Below, one piece after another: positions 1 through 10,190 of a DNA stretch of 64,000 nt; the first letter of the stretch is position 1; every line of letters begins with the position of its first letter. The notes under the pieces were generated by a model. The model did no database searches. It was not told the DNA's origin and saw only the letters and a program-made list of their open reading frames with translations. The DNA is from Megachile rotundata (taxonomy: Eukaryota; Arthropoda; Insecta; Hymenoptera; Megachilidae). Where the stretch lies: assembly GCF_050947335.1 (NCBI RefSeq), contig NC_134993.1, positions 6,448,001-6,512,000 on the forward strand, in the 5' to 3' direction. The translations under genes were made by a program, and so were the position numbers.

Positions 1-1
1 A

Positions 2-988
2 CCCCCACCAATAGTAATATACAGTAATTCCTGCAAAAACACAATAAACACAGTATCTACAATTACAAAAGACTTTTACGTAAAACGTATCAACAACTCA
101 AAACACCTCTTGTACGTGGACAGCGTATCATCCTACAAAGCAGCGTGCAATACCCTAAAATCAAACAGTATTGAATATTTTACTTACACCCCAAAAGAAG
201 AAAAATTAACGACAATTCTGTTGAAAAATTTAGAAGGTGACTTCGAACCCGAAATGGTCTTAGAACATCTAATTAGCAAAAACATTGAAAGCGTAGAATT
301 TAAAACAGTAAAAAAATTTGCAACTCAACGCTCCTTAAAAGAAGGCAGAAATCTCCCAATCTACTTAGTTCAAATGTCGCAAAACAGTAAAATCAATAAC
401 GTTACCAAAATTAAAACATTATTACACTCGCTAGTAACTTGGGAAAAGTTAATCAAAAAAGATCGCATCCAGTGCAAGAGGTGCCAACGTATCGGTCATG
501 TTGCTTTAAACTGCAACTTGAACTACAGATGCGTTAAATGCAACGAACCCCACAACCCCGGAGAGTGCCCGCGCACCAGGAACATGGACACAAAACCGTA
601 TTGCGTAAATTGTCAGCAATATGGTCATCCAGCTTCCTACAGAGGATGCCCGAAAATAAAAGAAATCAAACAAAAAATTGAGGAAAAGAAACAAAACCTG
701 AAAGTAGAAAAAGAAAGGAAAGAGAAATTTGTCAATAACCTAGTAAATCCAAATATTTCATACAGCGCGATAACATCAAATAACAAACACCTACAAAATG
801 CCCAACAACCAAAACCTGCACCCCCACAACAAAACACCAGCATAGTATCACACACGTCACTGTTAGACGAAATTAAAAATATCATAGCCGTTACAATTAC
901 CTCGCAAATCTCACAGCTAGCAGAAAATATTGCCGCAAACACTAACCGTATTGACATTATAGTAAATGCTTTAGAAATCGATATTTAA
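2..988 (+). CDS. Jockey-type ORF1 (Gag-like nucleic-acid chaperone), 5' partial
   Basis: The frame is open from base 2, so the protein starts before the window. A basic, alpha/beta N-terminal region of the kind found ahead of zinc fingers in Jockey Gag proteins is followed by three cysteine-rich knuckles. They are centred on CKRCQRIGHVALNC, CVKCNEPHNPGEC and CVNCQQYGHPASYRGC (about residues 122-180, counting from base 110). A lysine-rich segment and a glutamine/proline stretch follow. In this family ORF1 coats the element RNA and helps deliver it to the target DNA. The stop at 986-988 lies 4 bases before the ORF2 ATG, which suggests coupled or reinitiating translation, as in other Jockey elements. 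No internal break is seen. Confidence 0.88.
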   Translation, partial: PPPIVIYSNSCKNTINTVSTITKDFYVKRINNSKHLLYVDSVSSYKAACNTLKSNSIEYFTYTPKEEKLTTILLKNLEGDFEPEMVLEHLISKNIESVEFKTVKKFATQRSLKEGRNLPIYLVQMSQNSKINNVTKIKTLLHSLVTWEKLIKKDRIQCKRCQRIGHVALNCNLNYRCVKCNEPHNPGECPRTRNMDTKPYCVNCQQYGHPASYRGCPKIKEIKQKIEEKKQNLKVEKERKEKFVNNLVNPNISYSAITSNNKHLQNAQQPKPAPPQQNTSIVSHTSLLDEIKNIIAVTITSQISQLAENIAANTNRIDIIVNALEIDI

Positions 989-992
989 AACA

Positions 993-3900
993 ATGCAGCC
1001 CGTGACACAAAGAAACACCATCAATGAATTACTTCTCCGCGAACTTAACATAATCCAAATCAACGTTAATTCCATTATTACTAATGAAAGAAGAGCTACT
1101 CTTACAGACTGTCTGAATAAGCACAAACCCGACGTAGTTTTATTATCCGAAACAAAATTAAATCATATTCACAAAATTAGTTTTAAAAATTATCATTTCA
1201 TACGAAGAGACAGACTAAACTCCAAACAAGCAGGAGGTACGGGCATCCTAATTAGGAAAGATATTAAATTCAGAAACATTGAGATAAATAATATCGCGAA
1301 TAGTGTTTGCTTCGAATCAACCGCCATAGAAATCAAATTTCAGAATAATAATACACTGTACCTCATAGCAGCATACGCCACTAGCAATTGCAAAAAGGAA
1401 TTCATGATGGAATTCAAATCAGTATTTGACTCCCTGGAATTGTTTAAGCCGGACAAGTATTATCTGTTGGCCGGAGACTTAAATGCTAAGCATCTTGCGT
1501 GGGGAAACACCATTAACAATAGTCGCGGAGTTTCACTCAACAAATGGTTTTTAGAAAATCAAATCACCTTCAAGACATCACTTCACAGAACAGCAGTCCC
1601 ATCGTATCCAAAAAGCGGTGCGTTTATTGACCTCTGCTTGGCGGATAACAGAATCAAATTCTACAACATATCGGCCCCTAATTTACTAAATTCCTTCCAG
1701 TACGACAGTGACCATAGAGCCTCCATAATGACAATATCCATTCCATCGACAGACTATTTAACGTTCGAGCAAGCCACCCCAAACAGAAAATACAATTTTG
1801 GCAAAACAGACTGGACAAAATACGAATCATTCTTAATAGAAAACGACAATATCAATATACCAAACGACAGAAACCTTTCGACAGACGAGATAGACAACTA
1901 CATAGATAAAATAAACACGAACATACTTAACGCCATTGACTTCGCGGTTCCACGTATTGAAGAAAACTTCAATACAACAGACAAGTACATAACCCCAAAA
2001 ATAGAAAAACTTCGCAAACGCAAAAGCCACTTAATTACACAAATCAACAGACTTTCGCGAATTGAAAATTATACAGCAAATAACAAACCGGAAATAGACG
2101 CATTAAAAAAGGCACTTTCAAAAATCAGAAACGAAATCAAAATAGCATTTCAAACTAACGTTAGCAATTACTGGAAAAATCGGATATCCAAAATTTCACC
2201 ACAAAAACCAGACGAAATGTTCCCCTCAGTAAACAATATATTTAGAACCAAAGATAGTAACGACATCGCAACACTCAAAATCCCTCCAACACACGCAAAT
2301 CTTTTAGAGAAATCGGACATTAACATCAACCGTCTACGGAAAGACACAAACAATACGATATTACTTACAGAGACACAGGACAAAGAACAACACACCAACA
2401 TAATAAATCAAAAAGTCGAGACTCTGAAACAAGAAATACAAAACTCCTCCACACTATGCACATTCAGCGCCACAAACACCGCGGACAGCCCGGACGAAGA
2501 CAGCATCCCTCCAAATTATTTTACATCCCTCTATACTCTCATAAACACCTTTAAAAATTTGAACAATAAAAAATCATCCAGTTTTGACGGCATACCCAAT
2601 ATAGCCCTGAAACATCTTCCCCAAAGATACATATATAAATACGCTATCATATTCAATAACTGTTTAAACGCATCCTATTTCCCCACCATTTGGAAGACAG
2701 CCAAATTGATTACCATCAAAAAGAAAGGCAAGGACGGTAGTGATCCGAACAACTACCGACCAATAAGTCTACTTCCTAACATTAGTAAAGTCTTCGAAAC
2801 GACAATAAATAATGCAATTGTTAGCTTTTGCAAGTCCAGGGATATAATACCGGAGACTCAATTCGGTTTCCGCTATAAGCACTCTACAATTCATGCAGTC
2901 ACAAAATTCACCTCAGATATCTGTTGGGCCAGAAACGCAGGAGACTGCGTTGCGGCCTTATTCATAGATTTAGAGAAAGCTTTTGATACAGTTTGGTTAG
3001 ATGGGCTCTTCTTTAAACTCCTTAAGAAAGAATTCCCGCCACATCTAATAAAAATAATTTGGAACATGCTCCATGATAAATCATTTTACGTAGTAAATGG
3101 TCAATTTTCATCTAGAAAAGCTTTCAAAGTTAAAAACGGGTTACAACAGGGTACAGTAAATTCTCCTATTTTATTCAATATTTTCATCAGCGATTTATTA
3201 AAGTTATTCGGTCTCAATAGCGATAACGACAAAAAAGCGATAGCCTTTGCAGACGACCTCCTAATTTACATTCGGCACAATAAAGCTTCTAAATTACAGT
3301 CGCTTCTTCAGGAAATTCTTAAAAACATCCAACATTACTTTAACACGTGGAAACTAATGATTAATATAAACAAATGCGAAACCATTTTATTTAGACCCTA
3401 CATATCAAAAATTTCAGATGCTAACAGTGACGTGCGCAAACACGCAGGCAAATTTCAAATTCTAGACAGCCAAAACACAAACAATAAAATCCCACACAAA
3501 GAAATCGTCCGTTACCTAGGTATACACTTGGACTTTAAACTCAATTACAACCAACACATAGACATATAAATAGACAAAGCACAAAAATCCTTCGTAGCAC
3601 ATAAGAGATTATTTTATTCTAAAGACCTCGATAAATGCGTGAAAATTCTGTTTTACAAGCTCCTCATCAGGCCCATACTAACATACGGCAGCCCCATCTG
3701 GTATAACATCAGCCCAGGAACGATGGAGAAGCTCCGTGTATTCGAAAGGAAATGCATCCGAGCCTGCCTCAACCGATACCGTACACCAGAGTCGAACTAC
3801 ACGAAGAGGATTAGTAACTACAAATTATATGAAGAAGCTAAACTCATCAGGATAGATTTATTTATACTTAAACTAATCAGAAACCACTGGTCTAACATTC

Positions 3901-4208
3901 ACCATATCACATCTAATAGCCAAATATTCAGCTCCGTATATCCGAATCCATTGTATTTCGCGAACACCCTGCAGACAGGATACACGCCACCCGAATCTTT
4001 TATATATTTAGACAGCGAAGGTTATATTCAAAATTCTAGAAATATCCCCCTCATCTACCATGTATTCCGAAAAACCTACGACAAAACAATTACATACGAC
4101 AGAAACTTAAATTTCGACGACCCTATTATGCGCTTCAACTATAAGTTATCGAGTATAGACACTAAAGACAACCATAGACAAAATAATAAAAAATACTGGT
4201 GGCTATAA
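993..4208 (+). pseudogene. Jockey-type ORF2: AP endonuclease + reverse transcriptase, one premature stop
   Basis: Starts at the ATG at 993. The N-terminal apurinic-type endonuclease shows SETKL (52-56), GDLNAKH (161-167) and SDHRA (239-243). The reverse transcriptase follows with NYRPISLLP near 586, FIDLEKAFDTVW near 656, GLQQG near 716 and the catalytic FADD near 751. No RNase H or restriction-like endonuclease is visible. A TAA at 3567-3569 (codon 859) interrupts the frame, which then continues to 4208. The truncated copy downstream has a sense codon there, so this is a single point substitution. The protein nicks target DNA and primes reverse transcription from the nick (TPRT). If the break is real, this copy is inactive or makes a C-terminally shortened enzyme. 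Confidence 0.88.
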
Positions 4209-4246
4209 ATTAAAAACTAAAATCTAAAATCCCCAATAGTGTAAAA

Positions 4247-4274
4247 TCCTCGGTAGTATAGTGGTCAGTATCCC
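4247..4274 (+). repeat. tRNA-Asp positions 1-28, target-site duplication
   Basis: Identical to the first 28 bases of the complete tRNA-Asp at 5537-5608. It sits between the 3' end of LINE copy A and the truncated 5' end of copy B. The simplest reading is a 28-bp target-site duplication made when copy B inserted into tRNA-Asp sequence: one strand nicked at tRNA position 1, the other cut after position 28. Confidence 0.82.
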
Positions 4275-5536
4275 AATACAGTTTGGTTAGATGGGCTCTT
4301 CTTTAAACTCCTTAAGAAAGAATTCCCGCCACATCTAATAAAAATAATTTGGAACATGCTCCATGATAAATCATTTTACGTAGTAAATGGTCAATTTTCA
4401 TCTAGAAAAGCTTTCAAAGTTAAAAACGGGTTACAACAGGGTACAGTAAATTCTCCTATTTTATTCAATATTTTCATCAGCGATTTATTAAAGTTATTCG
4501 GTCTCAATAGCGATAACGACAAAAAAGCGATAGCCTTTGCAGACGACCTCCTAATTTACATTCGGCACAATAAAGCTTCTAAATTACAGTCGCTTCTTCA
4601 GGAAATCCTTAAAAACATCCAACATTACTTTAACACGTGGAAACTAATGATTAATATAAACAAATGCGAAACCATTTTATTTAGACCCTACATATCAAAA
4701 ATTTCAGATGCTAACAGTGACGTGCGCAAACACGCAGGCAAATTTCAAATTCTAGACAGCCAAAACACAAACAATAAAATCCCACACAAAGAAATCGTCC
4801 GTTACCTAGGTATACACTTGGACTTTAAACTCAATTACAACCAACACATAGACATACAAATAGACAAAGCACAAAAATCCTTCGTAGCACATAAGAGATT
4901 ATTTTATTCTAAAGACCTCGATAAATGCGTGAAAATTCTGTTTTACAAGCTCCTCATCAGGCCCATACTAACATACGGCAGCCCCATCTGGTATAACATC
5001 AGCCCAGGAACGATGGAGAAGCTCCGTGTATTCGAAAGGAAATGCATCCGAGCCTGCCTCAACCGATACCGTACACAAGAGTCGAACTACACGAAGAGGA
5101 TTAGTAACTACAAATTATATGAAGAAGCTAAACTCATCAGGATAGATTTATTTATACTTAAACTAATCAGGAACCACTGGTCTAACATTCATCAAATTAC
5201 ATCTAACAGCCAAATATTCAGCTCCGTATATCCGAATCCATTGTATTTCGCGAACACCATGCAGACAGGATACACGCCACCCGAATCTTTTATATATTTA
5301 GACAGCGAAGGTTATATTCAAAATTCTAGAAATATCCCCCTCATCTACCATGTATTCCGAAAAACCTACGACAAAACAATTACATACGACAGAAACTTAA
5401 ATTTCGACGACCCTATTATGCGCTTCAACTATAAATTATCGAGTATAGACACTAAAGACAACCATAGACAGAATAATAAAAAATACTGGTGGCTATAAAT
5501 TAAAAACTAAAATCTAAAATCCCCAATAGTGTAAAA
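4275..5536 (+). mobile_element. Jockey-clade LINE, 5'-truncated copy B
   Basis: Matches copy A at 2986-4246 with a constant offset of 1290, so it begins inside the reverse transcriptase and ends at the same 3' base. Both flanks are tRNA-Asp sequence: bases 1-28 on the left and the complete gene on the right. The 5' truncation is typical of incomplete target-primed reverse transcription. Confidence 0.9.
4278..5498 (+). pseudogene. ORF2 C-terminal fragment (reverse transcriptase palm to C terminus)
   Basis: An open frame from the truncation point to the normal stop. It keeps the GLQQG and FADD blocks and the whole C-terminal region but has lost the endonuclease and the N-terminal half of the reverse transcriptase. 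The codon that is a stop in copy A (3567-3569) reads CAA here, so the C-terminal frame is continuous. An internal ATG at 4356 is the first possible start but need not be used. It cannot encode a working retrotransposition protein. Confidence 0.85.
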
Positions 5537-5608
5537 TCCTCGGTAGTATAGTGGTCAGTATCCCCGCCTGTCACGCGGGAGACCGGGGTTCGATTCCCCG
5601 CCGGGGAG
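5537..5608 (+). tRNA. tRNA-Asp(GTC): tRNA-Asp (anticodon GTC)
   Basis: A complete 72-nt tRNA without intron. The acceptor arm TCCTCGG pairs fully with CCGGGGA (one T-G wobble) and G is the discriminator base. The anticodon loop reads CTGTCAC with anticodon GTC. The T arm holds GGTTCGATTCC, the usual B box, and an A-box sequence lies around positions 8-19. A run of eight T starts 8 bases after the gene. The gene abuts LINE copy B on its 5' side and a retroposon body on its 3' side, so its natural upstream flank has been replaced. It could still be transcribed because its promoter is internal. Confidence 0.95.
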
Positions 5609-6004
5609 GATAATTATTTTTTTTCTTATTGCATTATTTTGTACATTGTAAAAATTATTGTCAAATTTAATAAAACTTTCTGACCCCCTTCCCTTACCCC
5701 CACTTCCTTATTCCTCCCTTCCTTTTATAAATATCAATGCTTATATAGTTTTAGCCAATTTCTATATATAGTGTAATGTCGTGTATAAGTAATTAAGCTT
5801 AGTATAAGATGTACATAATGTAGCATTAAGGGCTATGTATATATAAAGCCAAATGTAGATAGTGCGTGTTCCATGTAGGAACCTTTTATCTTAGTTAAGT
5901 TTGTTTGTTGTTATACCTTTTTTTGTGCGTTTAGGTTTATTGCATCCTGTATATATTATTTATTGGCAATAAACGTACTGTTACAAAAAAAAAAAAAAAA
6001 AAAA
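5609..6004 (+). mobile_element. tRNA-Asp-linked retroposon unit 1
   Basis: A 376-bp non-coding body starting directly after the tRNA and ending in AATAAACGTACTGTTAC plus about 20 A. The AATAAA signal and A tail show that it came from a polyadenylated RNA. The next bases are tRNA-Asp positions 15-72. No ORF of note is present. It is either a short non-autonomous element or the constant 3' part of a longer LINE not seen here. Confidence 0.78.
5617..5624 (+). terminator. RNA polymerase III terminator (T8)
   Basis: A run of eight T lies 8 bases past the tRNA-Asp 3' end, where a Pol III terminator is expected. The same run occurs after the tRNA head in units 2, 3 and 5 of the array, so it is part of the repeat body. 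Confidence 0.7.
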
Positions 6005-6452
6005 GTGGTCAGTATCCCCGCCTGTCACGCGGGAGACCGGGGTTCGATTCCCCGCCGGGGAGGATAATTATTTTTTTTCTTATTACATTATTTTGTACAT
6101 TGTAAAAATTATTGTCAAATTTAATAAAACTTTCTGACCCCCTTCCCTCACACCCACTTCCTTATTCCTCCCTTCCTTTTATAAATATCAATGACTATAT
6201 AGTTTTAGCCAATTTCTATATATAGTATAATGTCGTGTATAAGTAATTAAGCTTAGTATAAGATGTACATAATGTAGCATTAAGGGCTATGTATATATAA
6301 AGCCAAATGTAGATAGTGCGTGTTCCATGTAGGAACCTTTTATCTTAGTTAAGTTTGTTTGTTGTTATACCTTTTTTTGTGCGTTTAGGTTTATTGCATC
6401 CTGTATATATTATTTATTGGTAATAAACGTACTGTTACAAAAAAAAAAATAA
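6005..6452 (+). mobile_element. tRNA-Asp-linked retroposon unit 2
   Basis: Begins with a 58-nt copy of tRNA-Asp positions 15-72 (6005-6062), then a 376-bp body and an A-rich tail. The head has lost part of the A box and the 5' acceptor strand, so it is not a tRNA gene. The body differs from unit 1 at only a few sites, such as caatgactat for caatgcttat. Confidence 0.78.
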
Positions 6453-6901
6453 GTGGTCAGTATCCCCGCCTGTCACGCGGGAGACCGGGGTTCGATTCCC
6501 CGCCGGGGAGGATAATTATTTTTTTTCTTATTGCATTATTTTGTACATTGTAAAAATTATTGTCAAATTTAATAAAACTTTCTGACCCCCTTACCTCACA
6601 CCCACTTCCTTATTCCTCCGTTCCTTTTATAAATATCAATGCCTATATAGTTTTAGCCAATTTCTGTATATAGTGTAATGTCGTGTATAAGTAATTAAGC
6701 TTAGTATAAGATGTACATAATGTAGTATTAAGGGCTATGTATATATAAAGCCAAATGTAGATAGTGCGTGTTCCATGTAGGAACCTTTTATCTTAGTTAA
6801 GTTTGTTTGTTGTTATACCTTTTTTTTGTGCGTTTAGGTTTATTGCATCCTGTATATATTATTTATTAGCAATAAACGTACGGTTACAAAAAAAAAAAAA
6901 A
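6453..6901 (+). mobile_element. tRNA-Asp-linked retroposon unit 3
   Basis: The same plan: tRNA positions 15-72 at 6453-6510, a body of about 377 bp, and an A tail at 6888-6901. Small substitutions distinguish it from units 1 and 2. The body starts at the same base after the tRNA head as in units 1, 2 and 5. Confidence 0.78.
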
Positions 6902-7366
6902 GTGGTCAGTATCCCCGCCTGTCACGCGGGAGACCGGGGTTCGATTCCCCGCCGGGGAGTGCATTAAATTTTTCCTTTTTTATATTGTCTTTATTATATG
7001 TATATCTGTTCTACGTTTTTTTTATTGTATATAAAATTTCAACCAACATCTGTATGTAATAAATATTGATTCTCCTTCCCCAACTCCCAACACAACACCA
7101 TCTATACAGTTTTTCATGCCATTTCTGTATATATTGTACAACTCATTGTATAAGCGATTTGTCTTAATTTCAGATATTCTGTATATATTGTATAATTAAA
7201 ATATTCTGTATTAGAAATTATTGTATAGATTGCGCGTGCTTCATGTTGGAGCCTATAATCTCATCGACATATTTATCCAATGTATATACCGTTTGTTCGT
7301 TTTGGTTTATTGTACCCTGTGTATATAATATTTATTGGCACAATAAACGCTCTGTTACAAAAAAAA
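6902..7366 (+). mobile_element. tRNA-Asp-linked retroposon unit 4, divergent subfamily
   Basis: The tRNA head at 6902-6959 is identical to the others, but the body (about 399 bp) is clearly diverged. It keeps recognisable blocks, such as the stretch around tgcgcgtgcttcatgttgga and the 3' end caataaacgctctgttac plus A tail. An unchanged head joined to a diverged body argues against simple unequal crossover of one unit and for separate insertions of related elements at the same tRNA target. Confidence 0.75.
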
Positions 7367-7808
7367 GTGGTCAGTATCCCCGCCTGTCACGCGGGAGACC
7401 GGGGTTCGATTCCCCGCCGGGGAGGATAATTATTTTTTTTTCTTATTGTATTACTTTGTACATTGCAAAAATTATTCACATTTAATAAAACTTTCTTACC
7501 CGCTTTCCTCACTCCCACTTCCTTATTCCTCCCTCCCTTTTATAAATATCAATGCCTATATAGTTTTAGCCAATTTCTATGTATAGTGTAATGTCGTGTA
7601 TAAGTAATTAAACTTAGTACAAGATGTACATAATGTAGCATTAAGGGCTATGTAGATATAAAGCCAAATCTAGATTGTGCGTGTTCCATGTAGGAACCTT
7701 TTATCTTAGTTAAGTCTTTTTTGTTGTTATACTTTTTTTGTGCGTTTAGGTTTATTGCATCCTGTGTATATTATTTATTGGCAATAAACGTACTGTTACA
7801 AAAAAAAA
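7367..7808 (+). mobile_element. tRNA-Asp-linked retroposon unit 5
   Basis: tRNA positions 15-72 at 7367-7424, then a 375-bp body of the main type ending at 7799 and an A tail to 7808. Slightly more diverged from unit 1 than units 2 and 3 are. Confidence 0.77.
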
Positions 7809-9276
7809 GTGGTTAGTATCTCCGCCTGTCACGCGGGAGACGGTGCACAGTGGTCCCAAATCGCAAAAAGCTGGCCAAAAGTCGAAAAATGAAGTATTCA
7901 ATTTTTAGCTTTTAACTATTGGGTTGGGTACACTGATAGTTTATGACTTCAGTTCCAAAAGGTACAGTTGCCCAGTTCATCTACCTGCATTGGTATTTTA
8001 ATAGGAAATTGACTTTCGTTCGAGCAATACCTAGCACGCAAATCCAGCAAGAATAGACTTCATTAGAAAAATTTGTAACTCAGTCCCCAGTGCATTAATT
8101 GTGATTCTGCAAAATGGAAAACACAACTAAAGGTATGTAGAATTCATAGACACATTACAAGATCAACACTTACAAAGTATAATACAACAGTTGAACAACG
8201 CTTTTTAATAAAAATTCAAGTAAGTGACGACCTCGGTATTTATAAAAAAAGGGAAAAGTTTATGAGTTCGACGGAGTTGGACTAAAAAACCAATTGTCAT
8301 ATTTAGTTAAGACTACAAACATTTGAAAATATAAATACTTGTGTTTGTCGCTGATTCATGCGTGTTCGCCTCTCTCTTTCTCCCTGTCATACAATTAGTC
8401 ATTCGCTCACTATTTTTGTCTCCTTTTTTTCATACCTGCATAGGAATTACAAATAGGGGAGACGCCAACATTCAGGTATACGTGACCCCCGGGCACATAA
8501 TGCCGAAGTAGAATTAAGCAAATAAATGTTGAGTTTAAGAATATTCAGCATCAGTTTTTTCATAACTTTTTACGAATATTGATATGGACGCCACAGGATT
8601 ATTATAAATATTGTTAAAAAAAGTATAATATAAATCGGTCTATAGAATTTAACATTATAAATAAAAGATGTATTGATATGTTTGCGCATGCGTCTATAAT
8701 TACATTGTTGCTGGAAAGATTAAACTTGTTTAAAATATAGTTTAGTATAATATTTATATTTATATTTCAGTTTCTGAAGAAATTACTCTATCAAAGAAAC
8801 AAATATTCAATGCACTGAAAAGTAATTTGAATTGAACACAAAGTAATTTAATGAACGTAATTAATTATTTTTTTCGTAATTTTGTCTTTAATTTGTAACC
8901 TCGAAAACCACTTTGTACAAATTTTCAGCTAAATAGAAGAATACTTTCATATTTTGGTCAGCTTTTTGGTTTTTTTTAATACTGAACGTCCATATTGAAT
9001 TCGCCATTTTGTTTTTCGTAATTTTGACTTTTGATTTGTAATTACTGACCTCGAAAACCCTTAGATACGAAGTTTCTAATTATATTTTGGCTAGCTTTTT
9101 GCGATTTGGGACTACTGTGCGGTGGTTCGATTCTCTGCCAGGGAAGGTAATAATTTATTTTTTTTTATTGTGTCATTTTTTGCAATACAAAAATTGTTGT
9201 CAAATTTAATAAAACTTTATTACTCCGTTCCCCGACCCCCACTTCCTTATTCCACCTGTTACTGTGTAACAAAAAA
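7809..9276 (+). mobile_element. tRNA-Asp-linked retroposon unit 6, degenerate and interrupted
   Basis: The tRNA head starts at 7809 with several substitutions and is broken in its T arm by the element at 7846-9119. It resumes at 9120 with a 5-bp duplication (CGGTG). The body after about 9147 is internally deleted and ends near 9270 with a short A run. This is the oldest-looking unit. A 1274-bp insert makes up most of its span. Confidence 0.75.
7846..9119. mobile_element. Transib-like non-autonomous DNA transposon, copy 1
   Basis: A 1274-bp element with about 35-bp terminal inverted repeats starting CACAGTGGTCCCAAATCGC on the left and CACAGTAGTCCCAAATCGC on the right. It is flanked by the 5-bp duplication CGGTG (7841-7845, 9120-9124). 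A 5-bp GC-rich duplication and CAC-type termini are the marks of the Transib superfamily. There is no transposase-length ORF. A short stretch near 8114 reads ATGGAAAACACAACTAAAG followed by gtatgt, which could be a remnant first exon. The right half holds two imperfect direct copies of a block containing ttgtaa...cctcgaaaacc (about 8870-8920 and 9015-9062). Confidence 0.72.
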
Positions 9277-9676
9277 CAATAAAAATTCACAATTCGTTTA
9301 GGTGACCCGTGACTTCCCAAAGCAACAAATATTAACTGTCCAGGTAGGTCAATTTTGAAACCATATTTCGAGGAAACATCTTAAGACCATAAAGTCAAAA
9401 AATTTAGCAATATACATTATTACCCCTATATGTGGCATAAAAAAGGTCACCGATTTACACACTTGGGAAAGTCTAAAAAATTTACAATCGTCACCGTCCT
9501 AGACCTCGAAGCTCTAGAGAACCTACCTGGGTCTAACGGTAGTCCCCGCCAAGTATATGCCATTTCCCAAAAATATAGAAAAATCCAAATAACCTATCAG
9601 AAACGTCGTTAGAAGAAGCCCCCACTACAACAAAAAGTTAATTTCGATAGAAATATTCGATATCTAAGTAATATTC
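9277..9676. other. Non-coding stretch, no recognised feature
   Basis: Mixed AT-rich sequence after the end of unit 6. A 60-codon open frame at 9430-9612 has no recognisable similarity or motif and I do not treat it as a gene. Confidence 0.5.
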
Positions 9677-9849
9677 TAACAAGGGACATCACCAAGGTGT
9701 CACACGCGGATTTTAATGAAATTTACATATGTGGTAGCTTTTCAAAAATCATTTAACACGTATTTTTTTATATCTGCGGACATGCATGTTGAGGGGGTGA
9801 AAATAGCCCTCAAAGTTCGGGGTTGAAAACACATTTTCTTTAATATCTC
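9677..9849 (+). repeat. Dispersed repeat, left half (split by the gypsy element)
   Basis: Begins around aacaagggacat and contains blocks such as ttaacacgtattttttta, gggtgaaaatag and cacattttct. The same order of blocks recurs at 19648-19832. The gypsy element inserted in it at tctc. The right half resumes at 14980 with tctcggaaag, matching atctcaggaac in the uninterrupted copy. Class unknown. Confidence 0.65.
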
Positions 9850-10058
9850 TGTAGTATTTTTGGAGGAAAAGGGGGAAAGGGAAAATTGGGGAGGAAAGGA
9901 GAAAATTAGGGTAAGGAAAGAATAAGGAAAATGATTCGGAGTCGATGTCAATGATGCGCTGCTATATTTTTCTTTACACTGTACACTCGCTCTCTGCATA
10001 AATCGCACTCACTCTATTCCGGCCGTTTCGCGTCCTTTTGTTTCTTGCGCTCTCTCTC

Positions 10059-10095
<37 letters not shown>

Positions 10096-10143
10096 AGCCC
10101 TCATTCGCTCCTTTCAACCGCGCGCATTTACAAAATTACAACA
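9850..10143 (-). repeat. 3' LTR of the gypsy element
   Basis: 294 bp, TG...CA. In element orientation it begins TGTTGTAATTTTG and carries a long GA repeat (plus-strand TC run 10049-10095, interrupted by single GC steps). Matches the LTR at 14684-14979 apart from repeat length. Confidence 0.93.
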
Positions 10144-10190
10144 GTTCGGCCATCCTGCGGCTTCGACGTCCTCGTCGATGTGACCGAATC

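Larger units (their letters stand above)
1..4246 (+). mobile_element. Jockey-clade non-LTR retrotransposon, copy A
   Basis: Two consecutive frames with the layout of a Jockey-type LINE fill this stretch: a Gag-like ORF1 with zinc knuckles, then an endonuclease plus reverse transcriptase ORF2 four bases later. The 5' end lies outside the window. The 3' end is a short A-rich tail, not a long poly(A), and stops exactly where tRNA-Asp sequence begins at 4247. A second, 5'-truncated copy follows after only 28 bases of tRNA. About a dozen differences from that copy are visible over 1.26 kb, so both insertions are fairly recent. The clade is assigned from domain order and motif style; a tree would be needed to be certain. 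Confidence 0.88.

Noticed and set aside
6005..7424. tRNA heads of units 2-5 as additional tRNA-Asp genes
   Set aside because: Each lacks positions 1-14, so the 5' acceptor strand and part of the A box are missing. They are duplicated target pieces, not tRNA genes.
7243..7485. 80-codon open frame across retroposon units 4 and 5
   Set aside because: It runs through an A tail and a tRNA head, so it is a chance frame across a junction.
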